Notes: a model not told the origin generated them from the letters alone. 64,000 nucleotides of DNA from Thamnaconus septentrionalis (GCA_009823395.1 CM020507.1:1727501-1791500); one strand, 5' to 3'. Counted from the first letter of the stretch, positions 25,603 to 38,469 are shown. Made by a program: numbers and translations.

Positions 25603-26990
25603 CTGAAGCTCCTGTTGACGATGACCTCCGTCCCGCTCGCCCCCATCACCAGGTACTGCCTGTTGTTCTGGACGCTGACGGTGCCGCAGGTGGCTTTTTT
25701 CAGCAGTTCCACTCGTGTGCCCGCCCTCACTGCCGCAAAGCCTGCAGAGAGAGAGAGAGAGAGAGAAGGTAGAAGGAACTTGGAGTCAATGCCTGCAATG
25801 CTGCTTAACGGTGCCACCTTTTTTTTTATTTCTTTCACCTGTGTCTGTGTTCTTCAGCACCTCCACTATGGTGGCAACGTAGGTCATGAAGTCTCCTTCT
25901 GCAGCCGAGGAGACGACGTTCACCTTGTAGGCTTCAGAGAGAGCAGAGGGTCGGAGGTGTTACTCTGCGGCATCTCCTCAGAGATGCATTCAAGGCTCAT
26001 CGCCCAGTGAAACAATTGCTTGCCTTTTGAAACGATACATAAAGGTACTGCCCAGAAAATGAGAATATCCTGAAAAGGTTGTTGTATTTCTGCAGTTCAA
26101 CTTAAAAGGTGAATGTGACATATTATATAAAGGAATAATATGCAAATCAATATATTTCAAGTTTTTAATTTCTTTGGATTTTGCTGATCAGGTCTCAAAT
26201 TTGATAATAATTTTCTGAGTTTGTGGGTTTGTGGTTTTAATAAGCTGAAAATCTTAATCAGCAAAGTGACAACAAGCAACTGCTTGAGATGTCAATTTGC
26301 GTGGAATGGCTCAATAAAATTTATTGGTTTCATCTTTGATGTTAATTTGCCAAAATAAAACAACTTTTACTGGATATTCTCATTTTTCGGGTAGTACCTG
26401 GATATCCACGTGTTTGATTGGCCGGTTATACATCCAGTGGTTTACATCACAACATCCCACAGTACCAACGACGGTGATATTGCTCTCACCATATTTTATC
26501 TGCGGCTGGCAGGTCTCTACCGTCCGCCTTTGTATCGTCAGCGACGCATCGATGTTTCCTCTGTAGGCAGCGCACGCAGCTACACAACAACAAAAAACAA
26601 CAACGACAACAACAACAACAACAAATGTTTTCAGCAAACAGTTGTCATTCTTCTTCTTTATCTAATTTGAATTCCAGATGGGCTCAAGCCACTTCAAGCC
26701 ACAAAGCCACAAAGATCTTTCCTTTGCCTCCTCAAGGTCGGAATGCTGCAGTGGGCACGAAAGGCCACTAGGGTGCAGTGCACTAAACTGCTGGCAGAGT
26801 AGAAAAAGATGCAGGACGACACCAAAAGCAAACGTGTACGACTGATTGACAAAACGAAAAGTGATGGGAGAAAAAAAAAGGATACAAACGAACGGTCGTC
26901 GTACCTGCCATGCACTGGCACTCGTTGCCCACACAGAGGCGCTGTAGCTTCTGATCCTGGTAGGAGAAACGCTTGGTGCACATGCTGCCT
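25603..26990 (-). other. c5: C5 C345C (netrin-like) domain exons, incomplete
   Basis: Four exons (26905-26990, 26490-26579, 25839-25931, 25603-25741) encode [10 protein letters not shown]...[26 protein letters not shown] and [19 protein letters not shown]. The frame ends at VNRSFR with a good donor (CAG|GTCCGT). The family continues with roughly 35 residues containing the final cysteines, and these are not in the window. Confidence 0.88.
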
Positions 26991-29424
26991 GCAAGGAACA
27001 TCCACAGCACGACTCAGACACTTTGTTTTCAGTCTCGTTCAAATTTCTTTTGTGCTTTGTTCGAATGAGGGCTAGCTGGTTAGGCTAGGCTAGGCTAGGC
27101 TAGGCTAGGCTAATTCCGGGCTAACTTGGTTAGAACTCAGTGAAACATACTCACTTCACCATAAAAGAACAAACACCGACGTATTCAAAAGGTACAGTTC
27201 CCATCATCCCTTGCGGGTCGACGGCGCCGCTCTCACCTTTGTCCTGCGGCTCGTAGACGCTGAGCTGGGCCTCGGTGATCCCGCTCACTACGAACTTGGT
27301 TCTGATCCGGAAGCCCACGCAGAGGAAGATGTCGGAGGGGACCTGCGGCGTTTAGCGCCGTACCGAAGTTAGAGAAAGCGGCCGCAGGATCACAACAAAC
27401 GCCGCAACAAAAAGGTTTGAGGTGTGGCGACTCACAGCGTCCATCTGGATGACCACAGTGTTTCCGTCCAGCTCAAAGTGGGAGATGGTCGGCTCGTCCG
27501 CGTCCCTGAACTGCAAGGCAACGACAAATTACAAATTGGCGGTTGTTGTCATCGTACCAACCCAACCCCCCCCCGGGTCATTGTGCCACTGCTGATGTCA
27601 TCAGCGCCACCTGCAGTAGGTCCTCCAGGAACGGCTCCACCGCCGTGGGCAGCTCGATCTTCATCACCGTCAGGCCGGACTCGAGCATCACCTCGTTGGG
27701 AGGCGGTTTGTACCTGTGTGAGCGCCGCATTCATCAAGCGTCGCGTCTGCTGAATGCGGCGCGTTCATTATTTTTCGAGATCTTACTTTGCGCAGGCGGT
27801 CAAGTGAGGCGATCGCATGCTGGGATCTGAGGAGGAAAAGAAGCCGGGGGAAACTTTAAACTGCTGACAAAGTTCACCCTCCCACCCCTCCCAAAAAAAA
27901 AAACAACAACAACAAAGGTTCCAAAACATTTCATTTCTAAACAAAAAAAATGAAAAGAAAAGAAAAAGCTGTAAAAAAGGAATTCAAAAAGTGTTGGACT
28001 GACAGAAGTGGAGTGGGAGACAGACAGGTTGACAGACAGGAAGTGAGAAAATGTGAAGTCAGACGGTCGATCTGTAGACAGGCAGCGGCTAAAACCGATG
28101 TCGTCAATGTCGCTGCAATGTCGCCCACTCTCCAGCAGGGGGTGTGATCGACATGTGCCAGCGTTATATGGCTGTGACGGTGAAGAAGTGTGACTTTGTT
28201 TTCAGCACTGACCGCTGTTTTCCCGAGTCACCTCCACCGTCACATCAAAGTGGCACGACTCCGAGTCGCTCTGGGTCTCGTAGTACACGGTCCTCAGCTG
28301 CACACACAGCCAGGTCCAAGGTCAGAGGGACAGAGAGCATGCTGGGAAAATGTTGGACGCCTGCTCGGGTGATTACCTTCACGATGGACACGCCCGTCCC
28401 GTAACCCGTCGACACGGTCACCGGATGACTCTGGGTCACCTGGGACGGAAATGACACACTGAGAAAGAGAGACAGCAGAAAGCAGCGAGTCTGCCTGTCT
28501 CACTGCCTGTCTCACTGCCTGTCTCACTGCCTGTCTCACTGCCCTCCACCTGTCTCACTGCCTGTCTCACTGCCCTCCACCTGTCTCACTGCCCTCCACC
28601 TGTCTCACTGCCTGTCTCACCTTCCTCCACCTGTCTCACCATCCTCCACCACTGCCTCCACTGATCTCCCTGTCTCACTGCCCTCCACCTGCTCCTGTCT
28701 GCCTCCACCTATCTCCTGCCTGTCCACCTGTCTCACCATCCTCCACCTGTCTCACTGCCCTCCACCTGTCTCACCATCCTCCACCTGTCTCACTGCCCTC
28801 CACCTGTCTCACCATCCTCCACCTGTCTCACCATCCTCCACCTGTCTCAACATCCTCCACCTGTCTCACTGCCCTCCACCTGTCTCACCTTCCTCCACCT
28901 GTCTCACCATGCTCCACCTGTCTCACCATGCTCCACCTGTCTCACTGCCTGGCTAACTTCCCACCACCTGTCTCACCATGCTCCACCTGTCTCACCATCC
29001 TCCACCTGTCTCACCACCTCCACCTGTCTCACCTTCCTCCACCTGTCTCACCAACCTCCACCTGTCTCACTGCCTGGCTAACTTCCCACCACCTGCCTCA
29101 CCACCCTCCAACTGTGAGTGTCCTGTTGTAGTTGGCCTGTCTCCCTGCCCTGTTTTGCGTTTCTGACTGCTGCCAGTGTGTCTCACTGCCTGTCTCACCC
29201 TCACCTTCACTGACACCACTGGGAGGGTCTTGTTTAGGTGGAAACGTCCCAGAGGTCCTTTCCTGGCGTAGTCGAGGTTGATCCACTGGTCCAGGACGGC
29301 GCGAGGGATGATTTTGGCGTACTCGGTGGTCGCCTCCAGAGTCAAGACTGTGTCCTGAGAGACAGACAGGTTGGAAGTCAGAGTCACTTCCATCATCCCA
29401 TCTTTCTTTCTTCCTTGTGTGTGA

Positions 29425-29460
<36 letters not shown>

Positions 29461-30216
29461 GTTTGCCTGCACTGAGTAGAAACCCTCTCCGTAGTGCTGG
29501 TCCTGGGTCAGCCAGGTCATGATGGGTTTGGTGTAGTAGAGCCTCCCCTGCGTCACACATCAAACCAAGAGGATCGGCCGTCAGTGTGACGTAAACATCG
29601 GATACAAACCAGGATGGAGGAATTTTAGTCCACAGTTTCATTTGAAACCGGTTGATTCCTTATTTGGATGTGTGGGTGGTACCGGAGGTGAGCAGTGATT
29701 GGAGGAGTTTGCGACCCAGCAGCTGTCCACCTCCTGAAGCCGACTACAGTCGGCTATTAAGCTTTAAGCTGCGTCTATAACTTTATAGCTTTTTTCCTCA
29801 AAATCAGACCAAATCAGCCAATACGACATTTTTTTCAACTGTAAGTTAGACCAACAACAGTTTGACCACCGGTCATTCTTCAGTCTTTTTGCCGCCAAAC
29901 TTTGGCGCATCCTGCTGGCCGAACGATAGAATGCAAGTTTTTGGCCCCTTTTGCGGACACGCCCATCTCCGCAGACGATCAGTGGTCTCTCCACCCACAT
30001 CCAATTTTTGCGTTTCTATGGCGGTGCTAACATAAAGTCACGTCACCTTGAGCAGCGCAGCTAGCATGACGTACGCCGTTGTCTCCACCGTCACGCCGCT
30101 GGACTGGTCGGGTTTCACCCATTCGCCCGCCACGTTGGCCTCCTGCCAGTACCTGAGCACCACAGGTTGGCCTGTCCACAGGAAGCAGATCAGTCTGAAC
30201 GTATCTGTCGATAGGT

Positions 30217-30257
<41 letters not shown>

Positions 30258-33200
30258 CCATCTCTCGAGATGTTTTCTCCAGAGAGGAGATCAGTGACTG
30301 CTGCGAGGCCGTCATGCTGTGGCTGTTGTGAAGAGTCAGGGCGTAGTTGGCCACCGCCCGCACGTACACCGTCTTCAGTGCGTCGGCGTGCTCCGTGATG
30401 TAGTTCGCTGCCGAGTTCATGCTAACATCGTGGGACTGGGCGGTGAGAGCAGAAAAGGAGAAGAGGAGGAATTAGAAAGGAGCGACGGTCACGGCGGGGA
30501 TGAGGAGGTGAAAGGGGGAGGAGGCGTGTCCTCACTCGCAGCTGCAGGATGGGGTCGTCGATCGTGCTGGCCTTGCGCAGCGCGATCAACACGAAGGAGG
30601 TCAAATACACCTTGTACTCCACGCCGTCTCCCGCCTGCAGCCAATCAGAGAGCACCGCCGTAAGGACGCTGACGGGGGTCTCGGAAAATGTGTCCAAAAA
30701 AAGGAGCACGAGGAGCGGGAGGAGCGGCGCCGCTGACCACTAATTTGTTGGGTCTGTAGGACGACGGGTCGACAAAGGATCCGTCCGCCTGCTGTGCCCT
30801 GCTCATCAACCAGGCCACGGAGTCCGACAGAGCCTGGTGGTCCACGAAGACCGGCTTCGAGATGGGGTCGGCCACGGCGAGGGCCTTCACCACCAGGGCC
30901 GTCAACCTGGGTGGGAGTGGGCGCAGGGTTGGGATTCTGCCTCACACACTTACAGTCATGTGTTTGTGTGCTGTGTGTGTTTGTTCAGACCAGGTGCACG
31001 GCTCTCGTTTCATCCACATGCTGTAGCTGGAGTCGCCGTTTCTGAACGAGCTGAGGCTGATCAGACCTACACACACACACACACACACACACACTGTCAG
31101 ACATCTCGTGCCACCACCCTCAGAGTGTCTTCAGAGTTCCTCACCGTCTTGGATCCTCTGTCTCAGATTAGCTGCATTCTCCTGGACTTTGTGCCCCAGG
31201 ATGCCCCAGCTGCTGGTAGTTTCCAGGTAGTTGTACACCTGGACTTGGGTGAGGATGGCGCCCACCTCCGCTCCCGCCGAACCAAGCGGCAGGTTGATGA
31301 GTTGCCGGATGCCGTCGGGTTTGAGCACTGCTTCTATGTAATTGCCGATGATCTCACCTGCCACCAAACAACAGAGCACAGATGCAGTGACACTGAGACC
31401 TCGAGGGGAAGACAAAAACCGAGGAGTTTTTTTTGCAATGTTTCTTTTCCGTCGTCTCTCATTGACAACGTCCCTTTTAGGACCTTTTTGTTTGCTGTTA
31501 TTTGATTTGATTTGATTTGATTTGATTTATTTATTTATTTCGAATGTGAGAAAAACAAGAAAAAAAAGATAAAAAGGATACAAAAACCAAAACATACGAA
31601 AGAAAAAAAAGTAAATTAAAAAACACATAAATAAAAAAAAAGTAGAATAAGTAAACAAACACCAGTGAAATGTACATCAATATAATATTAGTCATGCTCG
31701 AAAAGGAGTAGGAAGAAGTAAAACTTATGTGTACCTACCCCCAACTTAAATAAATATACAAGCTTATGAACTAAATTTAGTATATGCGATTAGATAACAG
31801 AAAAGAGAAAACAACAAAACAGAAAACAACCAAAGACAAATCTAAACAAAAGACAACTCCGGTTAGAAAATAGTGCAGGAATTCAGCTGTAAGAATACTA
31901 GGGAAATTTTATAAGACTATATAGATATAATATACATATATATATAAATATATAATATGGATAATATTTCATGCAATAACTGATGTGGTCTCTTGGATTT
32001 GGATCCTGGATTTGGTGACTCTGCTCTTCTGGGCAGTTATCCAAAAGGAGACCGGTGGTGCACAGGGATACTGTTTGGACACACACTCTGCCCGACTCAC
32101 CGCTGATGCTAAGCTCCCGCTCCACAGGCGTGTCAGGAATGATGTTGGGCGGCAGCCTGTTCCTCAGGTCCACTTCCAACTTCTCTAATCCTGGTGCAAA
32201 GAAGAAGAAGGGTGAGCTGCTGCCGGAGAACCGAAGGAAGATTTTGGCGCCACCCTCTGGTCGGTGTACCATAGATCCCGTGCGGGTCGAGACGTCCTCC
32301 AGCGAACACTTCCTTCCTGGCACCTTCAGGCTGAAACCCAACCAATGGAGAAGATGATGGATTGGTGTTCAAAGAACTGAGGTCTGATGCTGGAGGTTTG
32401 GTCCTGGCGCCCACCACTACCGCCATCCATCAACGTACCACGACTCGTAGCTTCTTGACCACAATGTCTCCGTGTCCCTTCCGCGTCTGTACTTTGAAAG
32501 TCAGCGTGTGCTCGCCAGGCTCCAGCGCCAGCACGATGAATTGCACCTCGGAAACACCGCCTGCAAACAGGGATTCCATGTTGCACTCGGTGGAGCGAAG
32601 CCCCTCTGCACTCGCATCAGGCAGCGAGTTCAGCAAGCAGATCTCTGGACCGACTGTCAGCGTCACGCAGTACTGGCGGGGGAGACAGAGGACAGGGGGA
32701 CGACTATGATGCCGCGCTCCAATTTGCGGGAATTCGGCCTCCTGTCGGTACCTTGATGCTGTTCTCGAGCCGGTTATACACAGAGCCCCTCAGTTGCAGC
32801 TGTTCCCCTCTGACCACCTGGTAAGGCAGCGGGACATCAAGGCTGACTGGCAGACTGACAGACACCTCAACCGGATCGGCAACGCAAATACCTGAGGCAG
32901 GAAACGCACAGATACATTTCTAGATCTTAATTTTCTCCAAGAATGTCAACCTGTGCTTTTAATTTGAAAAAAAATAAAATAAATAAATACCGCTCTGGAG
33001 CATTCCGACCGCCTGGATCTGCCATGTGGTGAGTGAGTCTTTCAGGGCTTTGGTGATTGATGTCCGACCCGACCTTTGGGGAAAAAATGTTCACAACTCA
33101 AGTTATCGCAGTTCCTACATCAGTGCAAAAATGACAGGTTTGATTTGTGTCACCTGACAGAGTGCACATGCCACATCCAGCTTTCTGGAAAGGCACTTCG

Positions 33201-36200
33201 AACCAAGATGGGAATCTGGTTGAAGTCTGCTCCAAGCTCTACACACACACACACACACACACAGACACACACACACACAGTTTGCAGTTCTACATGAACT
33301 TGGTTTGGAAAGAATAAATTCCAAACATGCCTGCAAGGTGAGTCTAACCCCTACAGGTCACAGGCAATAACTGCCACTAACGAATGTTTACCGTGACTGA
33401 CCGTGGCGGCCCAGGATGAGGTTCTGGTCCAGGCTCAGGTGCTCCAGCACGTACTCGCAGCAGGCTCGGAACACCTGTCTGCAGCGATGGTGCTTGCGGT
33501 AGGTCTGCTCGGCGAACTTCTGGCAGGTGACGCTCTTGGGGATGTACCTCATGCCGGTCAGGCAGCAGCCCCTCAGCGGGCCGTATGTAAGAGCTGCAAG
33601 CACACACAAGGACAGACGGGACATGACACAACACGGCACAGCACGCCGGGACAGCAAGCGATGGAGATGTCGGCGAGCGTAAACAGGAAATCAATGTATT
33701 CTACCTTTCTCCTGCTTCTGAGCCTCAGTCAGTGCTCGCTTTGGACGCACCACCGCCGTGCAGGGTTCAGCTGCGGGCACGCAAACATGGGGTTAACAGA
33801 AATGTTGATTGGCCAGGTGAGGTCGGCTAAATCACTGACGCGACGTACTGCCGGACGATGCTTGCGCATTGGCGTTGGTCATGAAGGTGAGGCCTGCCAG
33901 ACGGAAGACGTCGGCGTTGTTCCTGCCGCCACCGCCGCCGCAGCCCAGGTCGCTGTCCTCGATGCGGCGCAAGACCTGCGTGCAGAAACAGTTGGCGCCA
34001 CATCGCCGCTCTGTACCTCCTTCATTGGCAAGTCACTTGCTGTATTCGGCTGCCGGCTGTGTTACCATGTTGAGTGGGTTCCTGTAGTTGGCTCGCACAG
34101 TGAAGACGGCGGAGTCAGCAGCCGCCAGGGCCACCAGGCCGTCTTCGTTAGTCTGAATGTCCAGCTGGAGTTCGTCCTGTGGTTTATGGCTTCTGCCGCG
34201 GTACGACAGTTCAGTCTGAAACACACGCACACACAAATATATCATTTCAGTGTGTTTCCTCTTTCTCTCCAGAGGGACCACAGGTATTTATGACCTCAGG
34301 TCCAATCCCATTCCATTTGACCGCTTTAAGTGCAGCTGACTGAAATGGGATTGGAGCTCCATCAGTTGGGTTTGCAAGTCCTCAGACATGAACCGTAGCC
34401 GAGTCATCATCCCGCAGGCTGAGTGTTGAAGTCGTACCTGGAGCCCATTGACACACTTGGCCCTGACATCCAGCCAGACAGCGTCGGCCACCAGCTCTGA
34501 CGTGGCCTCGCTGTACGTGATGTAGTAGACCAGGAGTCGGACGGACGGCGCCATTGCCGGCGTGACCCTGAAGTTCAGAGTCTGCAAATTGTCGTGGCCC
34601 GAGAGAAACTTCTGAGTCCCGAAGTGCACCACCTTCCCCTTGGACAGCACCTGAGGGGAGGAGCCGCGTCACAGGCCGCCGTGGAAACGGGATGGGCGGG
34701 GGAACGGCGAGGACGGTGAGCGGCGTTCTCTCACCATGTAGCTGAGCGCTGAGATGGGCACGTAGGAGGGCATGGCTGAGTACACCTTGATGTTGGCGTA
34801 CGATCCCACCTGCAGGGCACTGTTGGGCTGCGGCGGGTCGATGTAGATGTAGCGCTGGTTGGGAGATTCGTAGGCCACCGCCGTCAGGGTCAGCTCGGCC
34901 TGGCTGGCTGGCAGGAGGTTGGTGTCGGCCGTCACAAACTGCCGACAGGAAGACCAAACGTAAGAAAATTACTGCAGCACAATCGGAGGCACAGATAAGG
35001 TTTGTGACAAGAGAACAAAAACGACAAACAAAGATGGAAGCAAGGTCCGTAGGTCCAAACTCTTACCTTCAGCACCACCTTGGTCACTTCAGCTGGCGTG
35101 TTGCAGATGAAGACAGCGATGCCGTTGGAGTCGCTGGTGGCACCGTTAGGGCCCTCAAAGTCTTCGCCGTCCATGCCCTGCTTGAACGACTGCTGCTCCG
35201 CCAGAACGACTGGGACCTGGCTCACCGGCTTGTCCAGGTGGTCCTTCACCAGCACCTGCAGGGGGGAGGGTGAGTTCGTCAGTCTGTCGTTAGACCTCCT
35301 CGTGCCGACCGGCTGATTGGCAACACACTCCACACCTGGATGTTGTAGGGGAGTCCGGGCTTGATGAACGGGACGTGGACACCAGTCTTAGCGTATAGGG
35401 CGAGTTGACAAACATGACAGAGGCAAACTCTGCCTCCTGGCTGATTCCACCTGGGTATAGCGGAGGACATTTCCGACGTTAAACTCAGCCTTTTCTCAAA
35501 CGGGGCTGTAGGCGGAGCCTGAGTCGTACCTGTGTCCTCCTTCACCAGCACGGCGATGTACAGGTACTTCCTCACCAGACCGCCCAGGTCCTGTGGTCCG
35601 TCGTGCCTGGACAGGACCCGCTGCATGTTCAGGACCACGTCCAGCTCGCCCTCGTTGGACAGCTGCGACAGTCAGGACACATTTAGCCGTCAGAAGTCAT
35701 GTGACTTCAATGACTTGCTTACATGGAAGTCCTCGTTATTTGATAACCCTTCCTGGCTGTCGGACCATTTGGCCTTTCAGCTGATCTCAGCTCAAAGCTT
35801 CCTATCGGTCAGAGCTAACACCCTCTGCATAGCACCACCTGTGCCCTCCTGCTGGGTTAACACCGGCACTAGAGGGGTTGCATTCACACCAGTGCCGGGG
35901 TTCTGTTTTCACACCGTCCCTCATTGTGTGATGGCTTACCCTTTCCCAGGTGATGGAACTGGGAATGATCACGGGCGGATTCTTCCCGCTAATGTAGCCG
36001 TATCGCAGGATGACTGTGGCTCTGGCCACCGGCGCGCCGTTATTGTAGCTAAGACAAAAAGAAGCGAAATAAACATTTTCTCGTGAACAAGTTCAGCCGA
36101 ACGGTCATCGAATCAAGCGCGGCCGATGACAGTTTGGGCGTGTCCGTTCACCTGGCTGACACTTTGAAGAGAAACCGCTCGAATTGTCCTGAGCTGATGT

Positions 36201-37011
36201 AGTTTGTTTGTGGCTGCACGTGAATGGAAAAGCTGGGAAGAACTGAAAGGGAGGAATTGATAGTGATGTTAGCCGATGGACTCGAAACACAGACAAGGTC
36301 ATTGAAACCACCGCGGATTTGGTTTTACCATATTCCTTGACTTCAAAATCAGTTTTTGCTTTTGTGGTGAAGTCGTCAGCGTAGGAAGCTTCAATGGTCC
36401 AAAGTCCCAGCCTGGAATCACACACAGGCCCAGAGGGCAGTCAGCCTGACACACAAACACACACTGCATTACAGTCAAATTGGGATCACACACAATCTGG
36501 AATCGTGTTAAAATAAAATTTAAAAAATGTTACGCAAACTCTGGAAGTGTCTTGAGAATAACTACACACTTCCTGGGGTCACAGTTTTGAAATACATCGC
36601 AGGCTACCTGGAATGTCCAAAACAGACGCACACCTTGGAGTCATCTTCAAAACATCAAGACAATCATTAAAAAAACAAACACCCCGGACTGACCCGGACC
36701 CCCCCACCACCACCACCACCACCGGCTCAGGGCTCCTACTTGGGCTTGGCGGGGATCCTGAAGGGGTTCCGCATTGTGGGGATGCCGTTGTCAACATCAA
36801 CGATCTTGACAACGTCCACCGTGGTGCGGTCCGGGTCCTGACGGAAGCAAGATCGCGCGGAGAGGTGGGGTAAGTGAACAAAATTGGAGACACTGCCCCT
36901 GCTGGCTCAACCGCGTGATTACAAGTTACAACCTTGAATGTCAGCAAGACGCTGCGTTTGGCAGGCCTCAGCTCCTGGTTCAGGGAGAATGCCCTCACAT
37001 TGACTGCATTG

Positions 37012-37042
<31 letters not shown>

Positions 37043-38469
37043 GTTAGTGCTCGTTCTGCAGACCTTTCACTGGTGAAATGCATTGTGGGAGGCTGAGGTT
37101 GTGTCCTTACCGCCCTGGTGTGGCGTGTACAGCGGCTTGTCTGTCTGTATGAACAGGAAACCGTTGTCGCGGCTGATGGGGACAGACACGTGGTGGTTGA
37201 TCTCTTGTGATTGGACGTGAAGAACCACCTGGGTCAAAGTCTTGTCCACCTTGCTGGGGAACAGCTGGAGAGAGAAAGAGAGAGAGAGAGAGAAAATAAC
37301 CCCCGAAAGGTAGAGAGGCAAGACGTTATAGTGGAAACCTCGGCAGCGTCACAGACTGCTTTTCCCGAGACCGCTGTGTCTGACCCGGAGTCTGGCGACC
37401 GCTTGATGGTTGTTTTGGGCGTCCAGGGTCACGTCCGCTTGGTCCAGAACCACGTGCCCTGGAGCCAGCGAGGTTCTCAGGAACACGTAGACCCTCACTG
37501 GGTCGGTGAAGCCAAAGAGCTGCAGCAGCACCGTCTCCGTGGCGTCCAGATGCAGCGAGAGAGGAGCAGAGACCAGATACCTGAAGAGACATTCCGTCCA
37601 ATGAGAGACCAGCAACAACACCTGACTTAGTACAGGTTCTGTCAGCATGCTCACACGCTAATGCTACATATGGTTGCATATCATAGTTGTCAATGTCATG
37701 AATGGCGCTGGTTTGTCTTGCTACTTTCTTAGCAACAATCCCAGCTGGGTGTTGGCTCCGTCCACTGACTGCCTTGTTTTTAAAAACTGGCTGTCAACAG
37801 AGGGCTAAATATGCCGCGGTTTTAGCATAATAAATCAGCGGTGCATCGGTGCAAATCAGTGTTCATGTATATTGAACTAACAGTTAAATACAGTAGGTCT
37901 TCTTGCCGAGACACCAAACGCAAACACGGTGGCTAAGCACGACGTGTTGCTTGAGTCAGAAACAGTGGTTGTTTGCTCGCCGGCAGCATGTTTGTCTTTT
38001 TCATCTTACGTCACCGTGTTTGTTCACGATTTCCCGTCACAGAGGGTGAAACCCCCGACCCCCCCCGCCCCCCAAAAAAGAATCAGGTTTCAAAAATCAG
38101 TTCAAAGACTCCGAAAAGGCCAGCGAGCGTCTTCGAGGAAGTCGGCAGTCACGGATTGAGATACTTAGAAGGAAGTCGTTCCCCTCTGGCTGTTTTCCTT
38201 AGCTAGTGGCTCACAATAACTGGCAAAAGACGTTGTTTTTGCATCTATTTTTGTGATCCAACAGTAAAGTTCCCTCTAGTTCAGTCAGACTGGAGAGCAG
38301 ACACACACACACAGATGCAATAAAGACATAACGGTGGGGAAGGGAACACAAAAGGACCCAGCAAATCAAATAAGCTCAGCGTAGCAAGAAAGTGGACTTA
38401 CGATCTGGAGTCAGCCTCGGTCCTCCACCAGAGGACACACTGACACACGAGGAGGACACACAACTTCAT
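25603..38469 (-). CDS. c5: Complement component C5 (last exon not found)
   Basis: C5 is the secreted precursor whose cleavage yields C5a and C5b, the nucleus of the membrane attack complex. I placed 41 exons with AG/GT borders and matching phases: 38402-38469 (signal peptide), 37385-37580, 37111-37264, 36933-37003, 36740-36837, 36329-36411, 36152-36242, 35940-36048, 35530-35662, 35336-35450, 35067-35255, 34735-34938, 34438-34650, 34066-34215, 33849-33975, 33705-33770, 33402-33593, 33154-33238, 32991-33073, 32752-32891, 32439-32672, 32269-32330, 32101-32190, 31145-31357, 30991-31066, 30738-30906, 30536-30634, 30258-30435, 30047-30171, 29467-29547, 29205-29354, 28377-28439, 28213-28297, 27787-27826, 27611-27713, 27436-27510, 27236-27342, 26905-26990, 26490-26579, 25839-25931, 25603-25741. 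C5 rather than C3/C4 is shown by the absent thioester ([12 protein letters not shown]) and [19 protein letters not shown]. One frameshift occurs in exon 10. The final 30-40 residues are missing. Confidence 0.95.
26043..26398. mobile_element. MITE-like element in a c5 intron
   Basis: A 356-bp AT-rich segment bounded by inverted ends of about 28 bp. The left end reads GGTACTGCCCAGAAAATGAG; the right end, reverse-complemented, reads GGTACTACCCGAAAAATGAG, both continuing AATATCC. It has no coding capacity, so it would be a non-autonomous DNA transposon. No clear target-site duplication is visible and I did not assign a family. It lies between c5 exons at 25931 and 26490. Confidence 0.7.
27079..27112. 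repeat. (TAGGC)n pentanucleotide repeat
   Basis: About six tandem copies of AGGCT/TAGGC in the c5 intron between exons at 26990 and 27236. Not telomeric (TTAGGG). Confidence 0.9.
28490..29112. repeat. CACCTGTCTCAC minisatellite in a c5 intron
   Basis: An irregular array of about 620 bp built from CTGTCTCACTGCC and TCCTCCACCTGTCTCACCA modules in variable order. It fills most of the c5 intron between exons 28377-28439 and 29205-29354. It is pyrimidine-biased on the plus strand, so purine-rich in the c5 transcript. No coding function. Confidence 0.9.
31145..31357 (-). other. c5: C5 TED-domain exon with thioester motif replaced
   Basis: In C3 and C4 this exon carries GCGEQ, whose Cys and Gln form the internal thioester. 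Here the aligned sequence is [15 protein letters not shown], followed by [12 protein letters not shown]. Neither the Cys nor the Gln is present. This matches the C5 family, which acts without covalent surface attachment, and is the strongest single argument for C5 over C3. Confidence 0.92.
31500..31740 (-). mobile_element. 3' tail of a non-LTR retroelement (tentative)
   Basis: Read on the minus strand, the segment has CTTCTTCCTACTCCTTTTCG followed downstream by ATTCGAAATAAATAAATAAA and a short ATCAAATCAA tandem tail. These phrases are typical of fish LINE 3' ends. It lies in the c5 intron between exons 31145-31357 and 32101-32190. The family was not determined. Confidence 0.45.
33402..33770 (-). 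other. c5: C5 beta/alpha processing site and C5a anaphylatoxin exons
   Basis: Exon 33705-33770 encodes [15 protein letters not shown], with RPKR as the furin-type site separating beta and alpha chains. Exon 33402-33593 holds the anaphylatoxin: GCCLTGM...SVTCQKF...[14 protein letters not shown] supplies the six-cysteine pattern, and the domain ends in LILGR, the C5-convertase site preceding H. From RPKR to LGR the peptide is about 72 residues, close to the 74 of human C5a. Confidence 0.92.
38402..38469 (-). other. c5: C5 exon 1: signal peptide
   Basis: The start [15 protein letters not shown] is a short basic n-region followed by a hydrophobic core, as expected for a secreted plasma protein. 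The exon ends at GATC|GTAAGT and joins YLVSAPLSL in phase. No other in-frame ATG lies between this one and the splice site. Confidence 0.85.

Noticed and set aside
27079..27112. Interstitial telomeric repeat
   Set aside because: The unit is a pentanucleotide (TAGGC), not TTAGGG.
25603..38469. C3, C4 or alpha-2-macroglobulin instead of C5
   Set aside because: An anaphylatoxin domain is present (excluding A2M) and the thioester Cys/Gln is absent in the C5 manner (excluding C3/C4).
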